Origin: DASSLY01 sp035689185
GTDB taxonomy: Bacteria; Actinomycetota; Actinomycetes; Actinomycetales; Dermatophilaceae
Assembly: GCA_035689185.1 (NCBI GenBank)
Contig: DASSLY010000069.1
Span: 25,920-89,919, forward strand
Direction: 5' to 3'
Length of the DNA stretch: 64,000 bases
Shown here: one piece after another, positions 43,056 through 51,815 of the stretch
Numbering within the stretch: position 1 is the stretch's first letter
Layout of the letters: each line of letters opens with the position of its first letter
Position numbers and translations under genes: made by a program
Notes under the pieces: generated by a model
Told to the model about the DNA's origin: nothing
The model's input: only the letters and a program-made list of their open reading frames with translations
Database searches by the model: none

Positions 43056-44295
43056 CCAGCAGGTCCATCCCGCCGCGCGGGTGCAGCGTGGCGAACGCGT
43101 CCAGCCGTGGCCGCGCGAACCCGGTCGGCAGCTCGGCCTGGTGGTCGCGGAGCAGCTCCGCCACCAGCACGGTCAGCTGCACGAGGGCGAAGTCGCGCCC
43201 GATGCACTGGCGCGGTCCCAGACCGAACGGCAGGTATGTCGTGTGCCTGGCCGTCGCGTCGGCGAACCGAACCGGTCGGAACGCCGTCGGATCGGGCCAG
43301 GCCCGCGGGTCGCGGTGCAACACCCACGGGCTGACGATGACCACCGTCCCTGCCGGGACCCGTCGGCCTGCAACCGTGGTCGCCTGGCGGCTACGGCGGG
43401 ACAGGACCCACCCCGGCGGGTAGAGCCGCAGCGCCTCGTCCACGCACGCCCTGGCCCACCCGCTGTCCTGGCCCAGGCGGCGCTGGGCGCTCGGTTCCTC
43501 GGCGAGCAGCATGAGCGTCCAGGCCAAGGCCACGGCCACCGTCTCGTGGCCGGCGACCACCATGGTGACCAGCTCGTCGCGCACCATGGAGTCCGGCCAC
43601 CCCGCGGCGAGCAGCACGCCGAGCAGGTCACCATCGTGCGGGCCGACCCCGCGGCGGCGGCGGCGGCCGATGAGGTCGGCGCTCACCGCGTCCAGCTCGG
43701 CCACCGCCCGGGCGCGGGCCCGCCGCGCCGGTGTCGGCACGGACCCCGGCAGCACCACCGACCACCCGCCCTCCACGACCAGCCGAGCCGCCGCCTGGGT
43801 GGCTCGGACCAGCCGGTCGGCCTGCCCGGCCAGGTCCGCGCCGAACAGGGTCCGACCGATGACGTCCAGGCTGAGCCGGCTGCCCAGGTCAACCACGTCG
43901 ACTCGCCACGGTCCCGGCCCGCGGCGGTCCCACCCGGCGACCTCGGTCCGGGCCGCCTCACGGACCACCTCGGTCAGCCCGCCCAGCCGGGCCTGGTGGA
44001 ACGCGGGCTGGGCCGTACGCCGGCGGGCCAGCCAGCCGTCATCGGAGGCGGCGAGCAGGCCCGACCCGGTGACCGCCGCCAGCGCGGCATACTGCACGGT
44101 GTTCTTGGTCCAGCCCGCCGAGCGGAGGATCCGGGCGGCCTCCTGCGGGTCGTTGAGCAGCAGGACCGGCGGCCCGAGGCTGGGCAGGGCGACGACGTCG
44201 CCGTAGCGCAGTGCGCACTCGGCCAGGAAGGCGACCGGGTCGTCCCGGATCGCCCGGTTCCGGCGGACCAGCTCGAAGAGGGTGGGGCCGCGCAC
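43030..44295 (-). CDS. Cytochrome P450
   Basis: A 421-residue P450. The haem-binding loop is FGLGPRQCIGRDFA with the ligand Cys. The K-helix motif is EALR in CVDEALRLYPPGW, and the I-helix carries VVAGHETVAVAL, an AGxET-type oxygen-activating motif. It has no membrane anchor, so it is the soluble bacterial type; the substrate and redox partner are not evident. It starts with a GTG 3 bp after the GroES-like gene and is probably its operon partner. The 3' end overlaps kbl convergently. Confidence 0.92.
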   Translation of the reverse strand: MRGPTLFELVRRNRAIRDDPVAFLAECALRYGDVVALPSLGPPVLLLNDPQEAARILRSAGWTKNTVQYAALAAVTGSGLLAASDDGWLARRRTAQPAFHQARLGGLTEVVREAARTEVAGWDRRGPGPWRVDVVDLGSRLSLDVIGRTLFGADLAGQADRLVRATQAAARLVVEGGWSVVLPGSVPTPARRARARAVAELDAVSADLIGRRRRRGVGPHDGDLLGVLLAAGWPDSMVRDELVTMVVAGHETVAVALAWTLMLLAEEPSAQRRLGQDSGWARACVDEALRLYPPGWVLSRRSRQATTVAGRRVPAGTVVIVSPWVLHRDPRAWPDPTAFRPVRFADATARHTTYLPFGLGPRQCIGRDFALVQLTVLVAELLRDHQAELPTGFARPRLDAFATLHPRGGMDLLVSRRAATR

Positions 44296-44298
44296 CGC

Positions 44299-44643
44299 CT
44301 AGAGGTACAGACCAGGCTGGCGGGCGTCGGCGGTCAGCGCTACCGCCACGGCGTGGATGTCCTTCTCCCGCAACAGGATCAACGTCTTGCCCTGCAGCTC
44401 GACCTCGGCCCGGTCGTCCGCGTCGAACAGGACGCGGTCCTCCACCTTGACCTGGCGGGCGTTCGGACCGACGGCCACCACGGTCGCCCAGGACAGCCGC
44501 TTGCCCAGGCTGGCAGTCGCCGGGATCAGCAGCCCCCCACCGGTATGCCGCTCGCCCGCCTCGCCGTCGAGGCTGACCAGCACCCGGTCGTGCAGCATCC
44601 GGATGGGCAGCCGGCCTTCAGCCGGGACCGCGTCCTCAGTCAC
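44299..44643 (-). CDS. GroES-like co-chaperonin homologue
   Basis: A 114-residue protein with the Cpn10 fold signature: IRMLHDRVLVSLDGEAGERH, TGGGLLIPATA, ATVVAVGPNARQVKVEDRVL and a final LLREKDIHAVA. It is clearly divergent from the house-keeping GroES (insert in the mobile loop, altered ends) and is not followed by groEL. It may help a special chaperonin or have a different role. It overlaps DUF3618 by eight bases and lies 3 bp before the P450 gene. Confidence 0.8.
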   Translation of the reverse strand: MTEDAVPAEGRLPIRMLHDRVLVSLDGEAGERHTGGGLLIPATASLGKRLSWATVVAVGPNARQVKVEDRVLFDADDRAEVELQGKTLILLREKDIHAVAVALTADARQPGLYL

Positions 44644-44905
44644 GGTTGCGGCGGGCCAGCAGCACCACCGCGGCGACCACGGCCAGCACTGCGGCCGCTA
44701 CCGCCGCGAGGCGCTCCACCCGCAGGTCACCGTCCTCGGTGCGGGTGGCCCGGTCCAGGCTGGCCTTGGTCGAGGCGAGCTGGCGGCGGGCGATCTCCTT
44801 CGGCTGGGCGCGCGTGGTGAGCTCGTCGATCGTCCCGGCGAGGTGGGTGCGCGTGGTGGCGATGTCGGACTCGAGCTCGTCGACCGACTTGCTGTCCTCA
44901 GTCAT
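44636..44905 (-). CDS. DUF3618 membrane-anchored protein
   Basis: An 89-residue protein with the DUF3618 pattern: ELESDIATTRTHLAGTIDEL, a basic middle (KEIARRQLASTKASLDRA) and one C-terminal transmembrane helix (AAVLAVVAAVVLLARR). The family is widespread in actinobacteria next to DUF1469/phage-holin-like or envelope genes; its function is unknown. It begins the leftward operon with GroES-like and P450. Confidence 0.85.
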   Translation of the reverse strand: MTEDSKSVDELESDIATTRTHLAGTIDELTTRAQPKEIARRQLASTKASLDRATRTEDGDLRVERLAAVAAAVLAVVAAVVLLARRNRD

Positions 44906-44985
44906 GGCGGGCTCCCGGTGGTTGGGCTGGTGGTCGGCGCGGGGGTGGCGTGTGACGACGTCCGACCCTAACGCAGACTGTGCGC

Positions 44986-45453
44986 ATGCCTCGTCTCGAC
45001 GCCGGTAACCCCGCGCCCACGTTCACGCTGCACGACCAGGACGGCCGGCCGGTGTCCCTGGGTGACTATGCCGGTCGCAAGCTCATCGTCTTCTTCTACC
45101 CGGCCGCGATGACCCCCGGCTGCACCACCGAGGCGTGCGACTTCCGCGACTCCATCCCGCGGCTGCAGGCGGCCGGGTACGACGTCGTGGGCGTCAGCCC
45201 GGACGCGCCGGCGAGGCTGCGCAAGTTCGCCGACAAGGAGTCGCTCACCTACCCGCTGCTGTCCGACCCGGACAAGGCGGTGCTGGACGCCTACGGGGCG
45301 TACGGCGAGAAGATGCTCTACGGCAAGAAGACGACTGGCGTCATCCGCTCCACCGTCGTGGTCGACGAGGCCGGCGAGGTCGCGCTGGCCAAGTACAACA
45401 TCAAGGCGACCGGGCACGTCGCCGGGCTGAGCAAGGAGCTCGGACTGGGCTGA
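44986..45453 (+). CDS. bcp: Thioredoxin-dependent thiol peroxidase (Bcp/PrxQ)
   Basis: A 155-residue peroxiredoxin. The peroxidatic Cys lies in FFYPAAMTPGCTTEACDFRD, with a resolving Cys five residues later, as in the PrxQ type. It reduces hydroperoxides in the cytosol with thioredoxin. I see no ribosome site, so the ATG at 44986 (or the GTG at 44980) may be leaderless. It diverges from the DUF3618 gene over 80 bp. Confidence 0.93.
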   Translation: MPRLDAGNPAPTFTLHDQDGRPVSLGDYAGRKLIVFFYPAAMTPGCTTEACDFRDSIPRLQAAGYDVVGVSPDAPARLRKFADKESLTYPLLSDPDKAVLDAYGAYGEKMLYGKKTTGVIRSTVVVDEAGEVALAKYNIKATGHVAGLSKELGLG

Positions 45454-45509
45454 GCGGGCAGGCTCGGACCGGCGGCGCGGGCCGGTCACCCGGGTAGCGT
45501 GCACGCCAC

Positions 45510-45593
45510 GCGGAAGTGGTGGAACGGCAGACACGCAGGATTTAGGTTCCTGTGCCTTCGGGCGTGAGGGTTCGACTCCCTTCTTCCGCACCA
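45510..45593 (+). tRNA. tRNA-Leu(TAG)
   Basis: A class II tRNA: acceptor GCGGAAG/CTTCCGC, anticodon stem CAGGA/TCCTG with loop TTTAGGT (anticodon TAG at 45543-45545), a long variable arm (TGCCTTCGGGCG) and T-loop TTCGACT. The CCA end is encoded at 45591-45593. It lies 56 bp after bcp. Confidence 0.95.
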
Positions 45594-45610
45594 TGAGCAT
45601 GCCCCCCGCC

Positions 45611-48600
45611 TCAGCCGGCGCGCAGCGCCACCCCGTCGATCCGGACCAGGCGGCCCGTGGGCGAGGTGGTGACCAGCTTCAGGGTCCCGGCCAACGAGGC
45701 GGTGGCCGGCAAGGCGACCAGCGCCTGGTTGTGGGTCTGGGCGGCATACAGCGAGATGCTGCCGACCCGGGTGGCGCCCAGGTAGACCGCGAGCGACCCG
45801 CAGGTGGAGCAGGTCGTAGCCAAGACGTAGACCTGGCGGGCTCGGGCGCCGGAGATGGCCAGGGCCGCGCCGGTGCGCGTCGTCCAGGTGGCCGTGCCGA
45901 GGTAGAAGGCGCTGCTCGTGCTCCGGGTCCAGCCGGTCGTCGCGGCACCGAGGCTCCGATCGTCCAGCGGCCTGCTGACGCACCGCTCGGCCGACCAGCC
46001 CGAGACGTTGCCGAGGGTGTCCCGGGCGCGGACCGAGATGCAGGACTGGTAGCCGGCGGCGAGGGCAACCTGGGCGCTGGTGGCGCGGGTTCCGCTGACC
46101 GGCTGCGTGTACCCGCCGAAGACGCCGTTCGTGCCGGCCCGCCGGTACCGCAGGTCGTATGACGCGACCCCGGCGGTGTCGGTTGCGGCATACGACGCCG
46201 TCGCGGTGGCTGCCGTGGTGACGGCGACCGTCGGCGACGTCAGCCAGACCGCGGGCGCTGTGGCGTCGGTGGCGAACGCCCGGGCCGCGACGGTGACCCG
46301 GCCGCCGGGCTGCACCGACGTGACCCGCAGGATGTGCGGCCCCGAGGCCAGGGCCGGTGAGCGGTACTCGGATCCGCACGCGACTGTGGCCCCGTCGTCG
46401 ACCGCGCAGGTCAGCGTGCTTCCCGCCGGCAGCGCCGAGGCGTCGAGGGTGAAGCTGGCCACCGGGCCGGTCAGCGCTGGGCTCGGAGCGAGGGACACCC
46501 GCGCGCCCGCCCAGGCGACCAGGTCGATGAGGGTGAAGCGGCGCAGGGTGAGCGGCGTGAGTTCGCCGGCGACCCCCGAGCGATCCACGTCGACCAGGGA
46601 GATCCCCCAAGTGCCGTAGGGAGGCTTTAGCACGAGAGCAAGGGTCCGGCCGTCGGGCCGCCAGGACAGGTCCGACACCGCAGCCAGGCCGGTGACCTGT
46701 TGGGCAGTGCCGCCACCGACGGGCAACAGGAACGTGCCGGCCGGGCCGCCGGTGTAGCGCCGGAACGCGACCCACCGCCCGTCCGGGGAGACGGTCGGCA
46801 GTTCCGCGCCGTCTGCACCGGCGAGGTTGCCCAGCCGCGTGCCGGTGGACGCGTCGACCCGGACCAGCGGGGGCACCTGCAGCGTCGTGTCGCGGGCCAG
46901 CAGTGTCCGTGAGTCGGGCATCCAGGCCGGCATGTCCAGGCCCGGCACGACCAGGGTCGGAGCGCCGCCGGCGGCGGGCAGGATGTGCAGCATGTCCCGC
47001 CCGGAGATCGGGTCCTTGCCGGCGACCGCGATCCGGGTGCCGTCCGGCGACCACGCCGGCCGACCGAGCCGCTGGGGGTTCGACCACAGCTTGACCGGTG
47101 GGGTGGACCGGTCGACCGCCTCACGCCACAGCACGTACCCGCCCGCCGCGGACTGCGTCGTGAGCAGGCTGCGCCCGTCGGGGGAGATCGCCAGCCCCCA
47201 GGTGGTGCCGGTCTGCTCGCCCCGAGGGGCTGTGGGCACGGCCTGGGACCCGCCGGGGCTGGCGATCACGCCGAGCCGGTACGAACTGCCGAAGCCGGGC
47301 GCGGAGGTCACGTACAAGGACTCGGGTGAGGTTGTGGGTGTCACCGGTGTGCCGGCGGCTCCCTCGCCGATCTCGTTGACCAGGGACACGGCATACGTCG
47401 CATCGGCGGGTGCGTCGAGATCGATCCACGACGGTGTCGGGTCCAGGTCGACGTCGGTGGTCGTCTCACCCGAGGCGGAGTGCCGGTGCACGACATACCG
47501 GACGGCACCGGTGCCGCCGCGGTCGGCCGGCTCGTCCCAGGTCAGGTCGACCCCGCCGGTCGGCAGCCGCAGCGCCCGGACGTTCGTGGCGGGCGAGGGC
47601 AGGGAGGTGCCGGTGACAGTCAGCTGGGCGTGGTGTGCGCCGCGGGCGGTCCCGTCCGGGACCGACAGCCGGACGCTGTGGGCGCCGCTGACCGAGGGCC
47701 GGGCGGCCAGGTCCACCGTGCACGACTCCCCCGCGGGCAGGCTGTCCGGGCAGGTGTCCGCGACGACGGTCCAGTCGCCGGCCGTGTCGCCGATGACGCG
47801 GCGCGGGCCGAGGTCTTGCGCGACGCTGCCGCTGTTGGTCACCGAGACGCGGGCCGGTGCCGGCTGCTCACCCACGGGCGAGCGGCCGAGGTCCCGGGTG
47901 GGCGGGCTGAGGGTCAACGCCGCGAACGGGACGGTGCTTCGCCAGCGCAGCTCCCCGTAGACGGGCAGGCCGTCCGGGCAGGCCAGCCGGTAGCTTGCCG
48001 CGAGCGTGTCCAGCTGCTGGGTGGGCGTGAACGCGATCTCCTGCACGGTCAGGACGCCGACCGGGGTGTTGCAGCTCGGGCCGCTCATCGGGACCGAGAA
48101 GCCGTATGCCGCGGAGCTCGCCTCGCCGTCTACCGGGTAGGTGCCCGGCCCCGGCAGCAGCCTGGGCAGCGAGATGCTCACACCGGGCCCGGTCAGACCG
48201 CGGGTCCAGTAGCCGTTGACCGCGTCCGCGGGGCCGCGGGCGCTGACGTCTGTGGTGACCGTGTCGACGACGCCCGGGTAGGGCTGCCGCCCGCCGAGGT
48301 CGGCGTCGACGGTGATCGCGTCGATAGCTCCGAGCTGCGGATCCCGCTCGGGGCGCGTGCCGGTGACGCTGGTGCTGGGCGTGCCGAGGCCGTCCAGGTT
48401 CTCCCCCACGACCCGGTAGGTCGCCATGTCGCCGGCGGCCAGCGTGCCGTCGGCGAAGGACCGGTCGGTCGACGGCAGCGGCCCGGAGACGTCCGCCCAC
48501 TGCCCCGCCTGCTCGCGCTGGACGTGGTACGCGGCCGGCAGCCAGCCGGTCTCGGGTGGGCTCCAGGTGATGCCCACTGCTCCCCGAATCGGGTAGGTCC

Positions 48601-49447
48601 GAACGTCGAGGGGGGCATTGGGCGCCGCCACCGCGGTGCCGGACACCGGGGCAACCAGGCGGCCCCCGTCGGCCCGGGCATCCGGCACGGCGAGCAGCGC
48701 GCTGGAGGTACCGCCGGTGCTGCGCTGGAAGGCGAGGTCCACCACGCACGAATCCCCCGGCGCCAGCGTCCGGCCCGTGCACCGGTCGCTGGTGATGGTG
48801 AAGTCGGCTGCGCCGGGCACGGCCGGATCGAGCGCGGCCTGACCCAGGGTCGCCGTGCCGACCGCCCCCGTGTTGGCGAAGACCGCCGTCACCGCACTGG
48901 TCCTCGAGCGGCCGGTGGCCGGGGCAGCGACCGGCCGGGGGCGGACCGTGCCGGCGGGGGCGGTCGTGCCGATCCGGATCGAGCCACTGAACCATCGGGT
49001 CAGGCTGCCGTTGTCGCACCACATGCCGAAGGACGCGGCCAGCAGGGTGACCTGTGTGCCGGCGTACTCGACGGCGTCAACCTGCAACAAGCCACTGCCG
49101 GGGCTCTGACAGACCCCGGTGATCCGGTTCCCGGTCGAGCCGCTGCCCAGTTGGTAGGCGGCCCCCGGCTCCGGGCGAGCCCCGGCGGCCAGCCTGAGGT
49201 ACATCGGGAGTGCGTACTGCTCGTCGTCGGTGATGACCAGGCTGCCGTCGGTCATGACGCTGGCGCCCAGCACCCGGTGGTCCGCCGTGCTGCGGGTGAA
49301 CGCCGCGCCCGGCCCGGAGCGCGACACGGTGTCGTAGGTGAGCACCCCCAAGTCAGCAGCGAACGCCCGGGGCACCGGGCCGATGAGCGCCGCCACTGTC
49401 GCAACGAGCAGTGGCAGGACGACAGCCCGCACACGAACAGAACGCAC
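45611..49447 (-). CDS. Large secreted beta-propeller/fibronectin III protein
   Basis: A 1,278-residue exported protein. Residues 1-30 form a signal peptide ending AFA. Then follow Ig-like ASPM/HYDIN-type (choice-of-anchor D) segments (ATLGQAALDPAVPGAADFTI; a second near residue 540), two fibronectin III domains (VRTYPIRGAVGITWSPPETG; VRALRLPTGGVDLTWDEPAD) and a TolB-like propeller with repeats such as LAISPDGRSLL, WSPDGTRIAV and VSPDGRWVAFRR. The C-terminal 150 residues form a beta domain like those seen in surface hydrolases. No catalytic site is evident; it probably binds glycans or protein at the cell surface. It lies between tRNA-Leu and the molybdoenzyme gene. Confidence 0.8.
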   Translation of the reverse strand: MRSVRVRAVVLPLLVATVAALIGPVPRAFAADLGVLTYDTVSRSGPGAAFTRSTADHRVLGASVMTDGSLVITDDEQYALPMYLRLAAGARPEPGAAYQLGSGSTGNRITGVCQSPGSGLLQVDAVEYAGTQVTLLAASFGMWCDNGSLTRWFSGSIRIGTTAPAGTVRPRPVAAPATGRSRTSAVTAVFANTGAVGTATLGQAALDPAVPGAADFTITSDRCTGRTLAPGDSCVVDLAFQRSTGGTSSALLAVPDARADGGRLVAPVSGTAVAAPNAPLDVRTYPIRGAVGITWSPPETGWLPAAYHVQREQAGQWADVSGPLPSTDRSFADGTLAAGDMATYRVVGENLDGLGTPSTSVTGTRPERDPQLGAIDAITVDADLGGRQPYPGVVDTVTTDVSARGPADAVNGYWTRGLTGPGVSISLPRLLPGPGTYPVDGEASSAAYGFSVPMSGPSCNTPVGVLTVQEIAFTPTQQLDTLAASYRLACPDGLPVYGELRWRSTVPFAALTLSPPTRDLGRSPVGEQPAPARVSVTNSGSVAQDLGPRRVIGDTAGDWTVVADTCPDSLPAGESCTVDLAARPSVSGAHSVRLSVPDGTARGAHHAQLTVTGTSLPSPATNVRALRLPTGGVDLTWDEPADRGGTGAVRYVVHRHSASGETTTDVDLDPTPSWIDLDAPADATYAVSLVNEIGEGAAGTPVTPTTSPESLYVTSAPGFGSSYRLGVIASPGGSQAVPTAPRGEQTGTTWGLAISPDGRSLLTTQSAAGGYVLWREAVDRSTPPVKLWSNPQRLGRPAWSPDGTRIAVAGKDPISGRDMLHILPAAGGAPTLVVPGLDMPAWMPDSRTLLARDTTLQVPPLVRVDASTGTRLGNLAGADGAELPTVSPDGRWVAFRRYTGGPAGTFLLPVGGGTAQQVTGLAAVSDLSWRPDGRTLALVLKPPYGTWGISLVDVDRSGVAGELTPLTLRRFTLIDLVAWAGARVSLAPSPALTGPVASFTLDASALPAGSTLTCAVDDGATVACGSEYRSPALASGPHILRVTSVQPGGRVTVAARAFATDATAPAVWLTSPTVAVTTAATATASYAATDTAGVASYDLRYRRAGTNGVFGGYTQPVSGTRATSAQVALAAGYQSCISVRARDTLGNVSGWSAERCVSRPLDDRSLGAATTGWTRSTSSAFYLGTATWTTRTGAALAISGARARQVYVLATTCSTCGSLAVYLGATRVGSISLYAAQTHNQALVALPATASLAGTLKLVTTSPTGRLVRIDGVALRAG

Positions 49448-49607
49448 AGGTCCCCCTGGGTCGACGAGTCGCCCCTGTGGCGATCTGATCGAATTTTAGG
49501 GCTGCATGTCGTTGCTTGCGGCCGATTCGGCCCAAGATCGTGTGGATGTATGAAGTCGAGACGCTGGACGCCCCCCTGGGCCGCGGGACCGGGGGCGCCG
49601 ATCGCTC

Positions 49608-51134
49608 TCAGCTGACGGTGACGGTGACGGTGTGCCAGCCGGTGGCGCCGTCCGGGGCCGGCGGCGCGACCCGCGAGTCCTGCAACTTCCCGGTCCCGTC
49701 GGTGGCGCGGACGGTGATGGTGTGGCTGCCGCGGCTTGCCTGCCAGGGCAGCACCCACTGCCGCCAGGCGTCCACCGTGGGCTCGGCCGCGAGCGTCGCC
49801 TGCTGCCACTGCCCGTCGTCGACCTGCACCTCGACGGCCTGGATGCCGCGGTGCTGGGCCCAGGCGACACCGGCGACCGCTACCCGGCCAGCCTTGACCT
49901 GGTCGCCGCTTCGCGGCACGTCGATGCGCGACGCGGTCTTGATCGGGCCGCGCGGGGACCAGCCACGCGGCGTCCAGTAGGCGAGGTCATCGGCATACCG
50001 GGTGACCTTCAGGTCGACCACCCACTTCGTGGCCGAGACGTACCCGTACAGGCCCGGCACGACCATCCGCACCGGGAACCCGTGCTCGACCGGCAACGGC
50101 TCGCCGTTCATCCCTATCGCCAGCAGCGCGTTGCGGTCGTCGGTGAGCACCTCCAGCGGCGTCCCGGCGGTGAACCCGTCGATGCTCTGCGACAGCACCA
50201 TGTCGGCGCCGGGCTTCGGCCCGGCCAGGGCCAGCAGTTCGCGGATGGGCCATCCGGTCCACACGGCGTTGCCGGCCAGGTCGCCGCCCACCTCGTTGGA
50301 CACGCAGGTCAGGGTCACCATCGCCTGGGTCATCTTCTTGGCGGTCAGGTCGCCCCAGTCGATGGTGACCTCGCGCTCGACCATGCCGTGCACCCGCAGC
50401 TTCCAGCCCGCGGTGTCCATCTGCGGCACGGCGAGCGCCGTGTCGATCCGGTAGAACTGCTCGTTGGGCACGACGAACGGGGTCAGCCCCTCGACCGCGA
50501 TGGACGCGCCCTGCGGTACGGCGACCGGCTCGGTCACCTCCGGCACCGTCACCGCGGCTCGGGACGCGGCGACCTGGCCGGCCCGGCCGCCGAGTCCTTG
50601 CCCGGCCGCCGCGGTGGCCGCCGCCAGCGCGGCGGCTCCGGCGCTGCCCATGAGGAAGCGCCGGCGCTCGAACGCGCCTCCGTCCGTCGCCCGGCGCCGC
50701 AAGCCCAGCAGCCGGGTCAGCACCCACAGCCCGAACACGGTCCCGACCAGGGTCGGCAGCGCGTCCAACACCCGGGCGCCGGGACGGGTCAGCACCGCGG
50801 CGGCGCCGACGGCCCCCACCCCGGCGAACCCGAGCAGCCCCGCAGTCCGCCGCCGGCCCGCCACGACGCCGAGGCCGGCGAACAGGGCGGTGAGCACCAC
50901 CGCCATGCCCACGAACAAGGCCTGCTTGTCGTTGGTCCCGAAGGTGGCGACGGCGAAGTCCTTCAGCCACGCAGGACTGCGGTCGACGAACGCGCCACCC
51001 ACGGCGATCACCGGCGACGGCTGGCCGCCGGCCGACCCCAGCCACTCCGCGACCCCGGCGAGCAGGACGGCCACACCCAGGCTGGCCGCACCGGCCAGCA
51101 CACCGACGAGGGCGGCCACACCCCAGCGCTTCAC
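49608..51134 (-). CDS. Membrane-bound sulfite-oxidase-like molybdopterin oxidoreductase
   Basis: A 508-residue protein. Residues 1-150 hold four or five transmembrane helices. A twin-arginine-like FERRRFLMGSAGAAALAAAT lies near residue 157. The catalytic sulfite-oxidase domain follows (WKLRVHGMVEREVTIDW; TLTCVSNEVGGDLAGNAVWTG with the Mo-ligating Cys; FPVRMVVPGLYGY), and a C-terminal Mo-co dimerisation domain (GVAWAQHRGIQAVEVQVDDG). It would transfer electrons at the outer face of the membrane; whether it acts on sulfite or on oxidised protein methionines is unclear. It ends the rph-rdgB run on the same strand. Confidence 0.85.
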   Translation of the reverse strand: MKRWGVAALVGVLAGAASLGVAVLLAGVAEWLGSAGGQPSPVIAVGGAFVDRSPAWLKDFAVATFGTNDKQALFVGMAVVLTALFAGLGVVAGRRRTAGLLGFAGVGAVGAAAVLTRPGARVLDALPTLVGTVFGLWVLTRLLGLRRRATDGGAFERRRFLMGSAGAAALAAATAAAGQGLGGRAGQVAASRAAVTVPEVTEPVAVPQGASIAVEGLTPFVVPNEQFYRIDTALAVPQMDTAGWKLRVHGMVEREVTIDWGDLTAKKMTQAMVTLTCVSNEVGGDLAGNAVWTGWPIRELLALAGPKPGADMVLSQSIDGFTAGTPLEVLTDDRNALLAIGMNGEPLPVEHGFPVRMVVPGLYGYVSATKWVVDLKVTRYADDLAYWTPRGWSPRGPIKTASRIDVPRSGDQVKAGRVAVAGVAWAQHRGIQAVEVQVDDGQWQQATLAAEPTVDAWRQWVLPWQASRGSHTITVRATDGTGKLQDSRVAPPAPDGATGWHTVTVTVS

Positions 51135-51191
51135 CGGTCCAGGATCACACGCCGTATGCCGCGCCGTCCGGCCTTGCCGGTTACGGTCGGC

Positions 51192-51815
51192 TTACGCCTC
51201 CGCCGGGCGCTGACCCAGCACTCTGCGCAGGTCCTCGGCCAGGGCCCGGAAGGCCCGCCCGCGGTGGGAGATCGCGTGCTTCTCGGCAGAGTCGAACTCC
51301 GCCAGGGTCCGGGTGTCGCCCTCGACCTGCAGGATCGGGTCGTAGCCGAACCCGTTGCTGCCGCGCGGTTCCCGGGTGAGACGCCCCGTCACCCGTCCCT
51401 CCCGCTCCACCACCGGCCCGCCCGGGACCGCCAGCACGGCCGCGCAGACGAACGAGGCACCGCGGTGTTCGTCGGGAACGTCGCCGAGCTGGGCGAGCAG
51501 CAGCTCCAGGTTGGCCCGATCCCCCCTCCCGCCGGACCATCGGGCGCTGAACACCCCCGGAGCGCCGCCGAGGACGTCCACCGCCAGGCCGGAGTCGTCC
51601 GCCAGTGCCGGCAGCCCGGTCGCCTCGGCGACGGCCACGGCCTTCAGGGTCGCGTTCGCCAGGTAGGTCACCCCGGTCTCGACGACCTCCGGCAGGTCGG
51701 GGTACTGGTCCAACCCGACGATGTCCAGCCCGAGGTCGGCAGCCACATCGGCCAGGATCTGCCGCAGCTCGGCCACCTTGTGCGGGTTCCGGGTCGCCAG
51801 CACGACCCGGGTCAT
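51192..51815 (-). CDS. rdgB: RdgB/HAM1 family dITP/XTP pyrophosphatase
   Basis: A 207-residue enzyme that removes non-canonical purine triphosphates. The motifs are clear: VLATRNPHKVAELRQIL, ALADDSGLAVDVLGGAPGVFS with the catalytic Asp, SARWSGG, GFGYDPIL and SHRGRAFRAL. The ATG at 51815 overlaps the rph stop by four bases, giving the common actinobacterial pair rph-rdgB. Confidence 0.95.
   Translation of the reverse strand: MTRVVLATRNPHKVAELRQILADVAADLGLDIVGLDQYPDLPEVVETGVTYLANATLKAVAVAEATGLPALADDSGLAVDVLGGAPGVFSARWSGGRGDRANLELLLAQLGDVPDEHRGASFVCAAVLAVPGGPVVEREGRVTGRLTREPRGSNGFGYDPILQVEGDTRTLAEFDSAEKHAISHRGRAFRALAEDLRRVLGQRPAEA

Noticed and set aside
42919..44820. Plus-strand open frame of 633 codons opposite the P450 gene
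   Set aside because: It is antisense to a P450 with all motifs, and to the GroES-like gene. Its product is low-complexity (Arg, Pro, Gln) with no domain, as GC-rich antisense frames often are.
47480..49615. Plus-strand open frame of 711 codons opposite the large secreted protein
   Set aside because: The minus-strand gene has a signal peptide, propeller and FN3 motifs. The plus frame gives a Gly/Arg-rich shadow with no recognisable fold.
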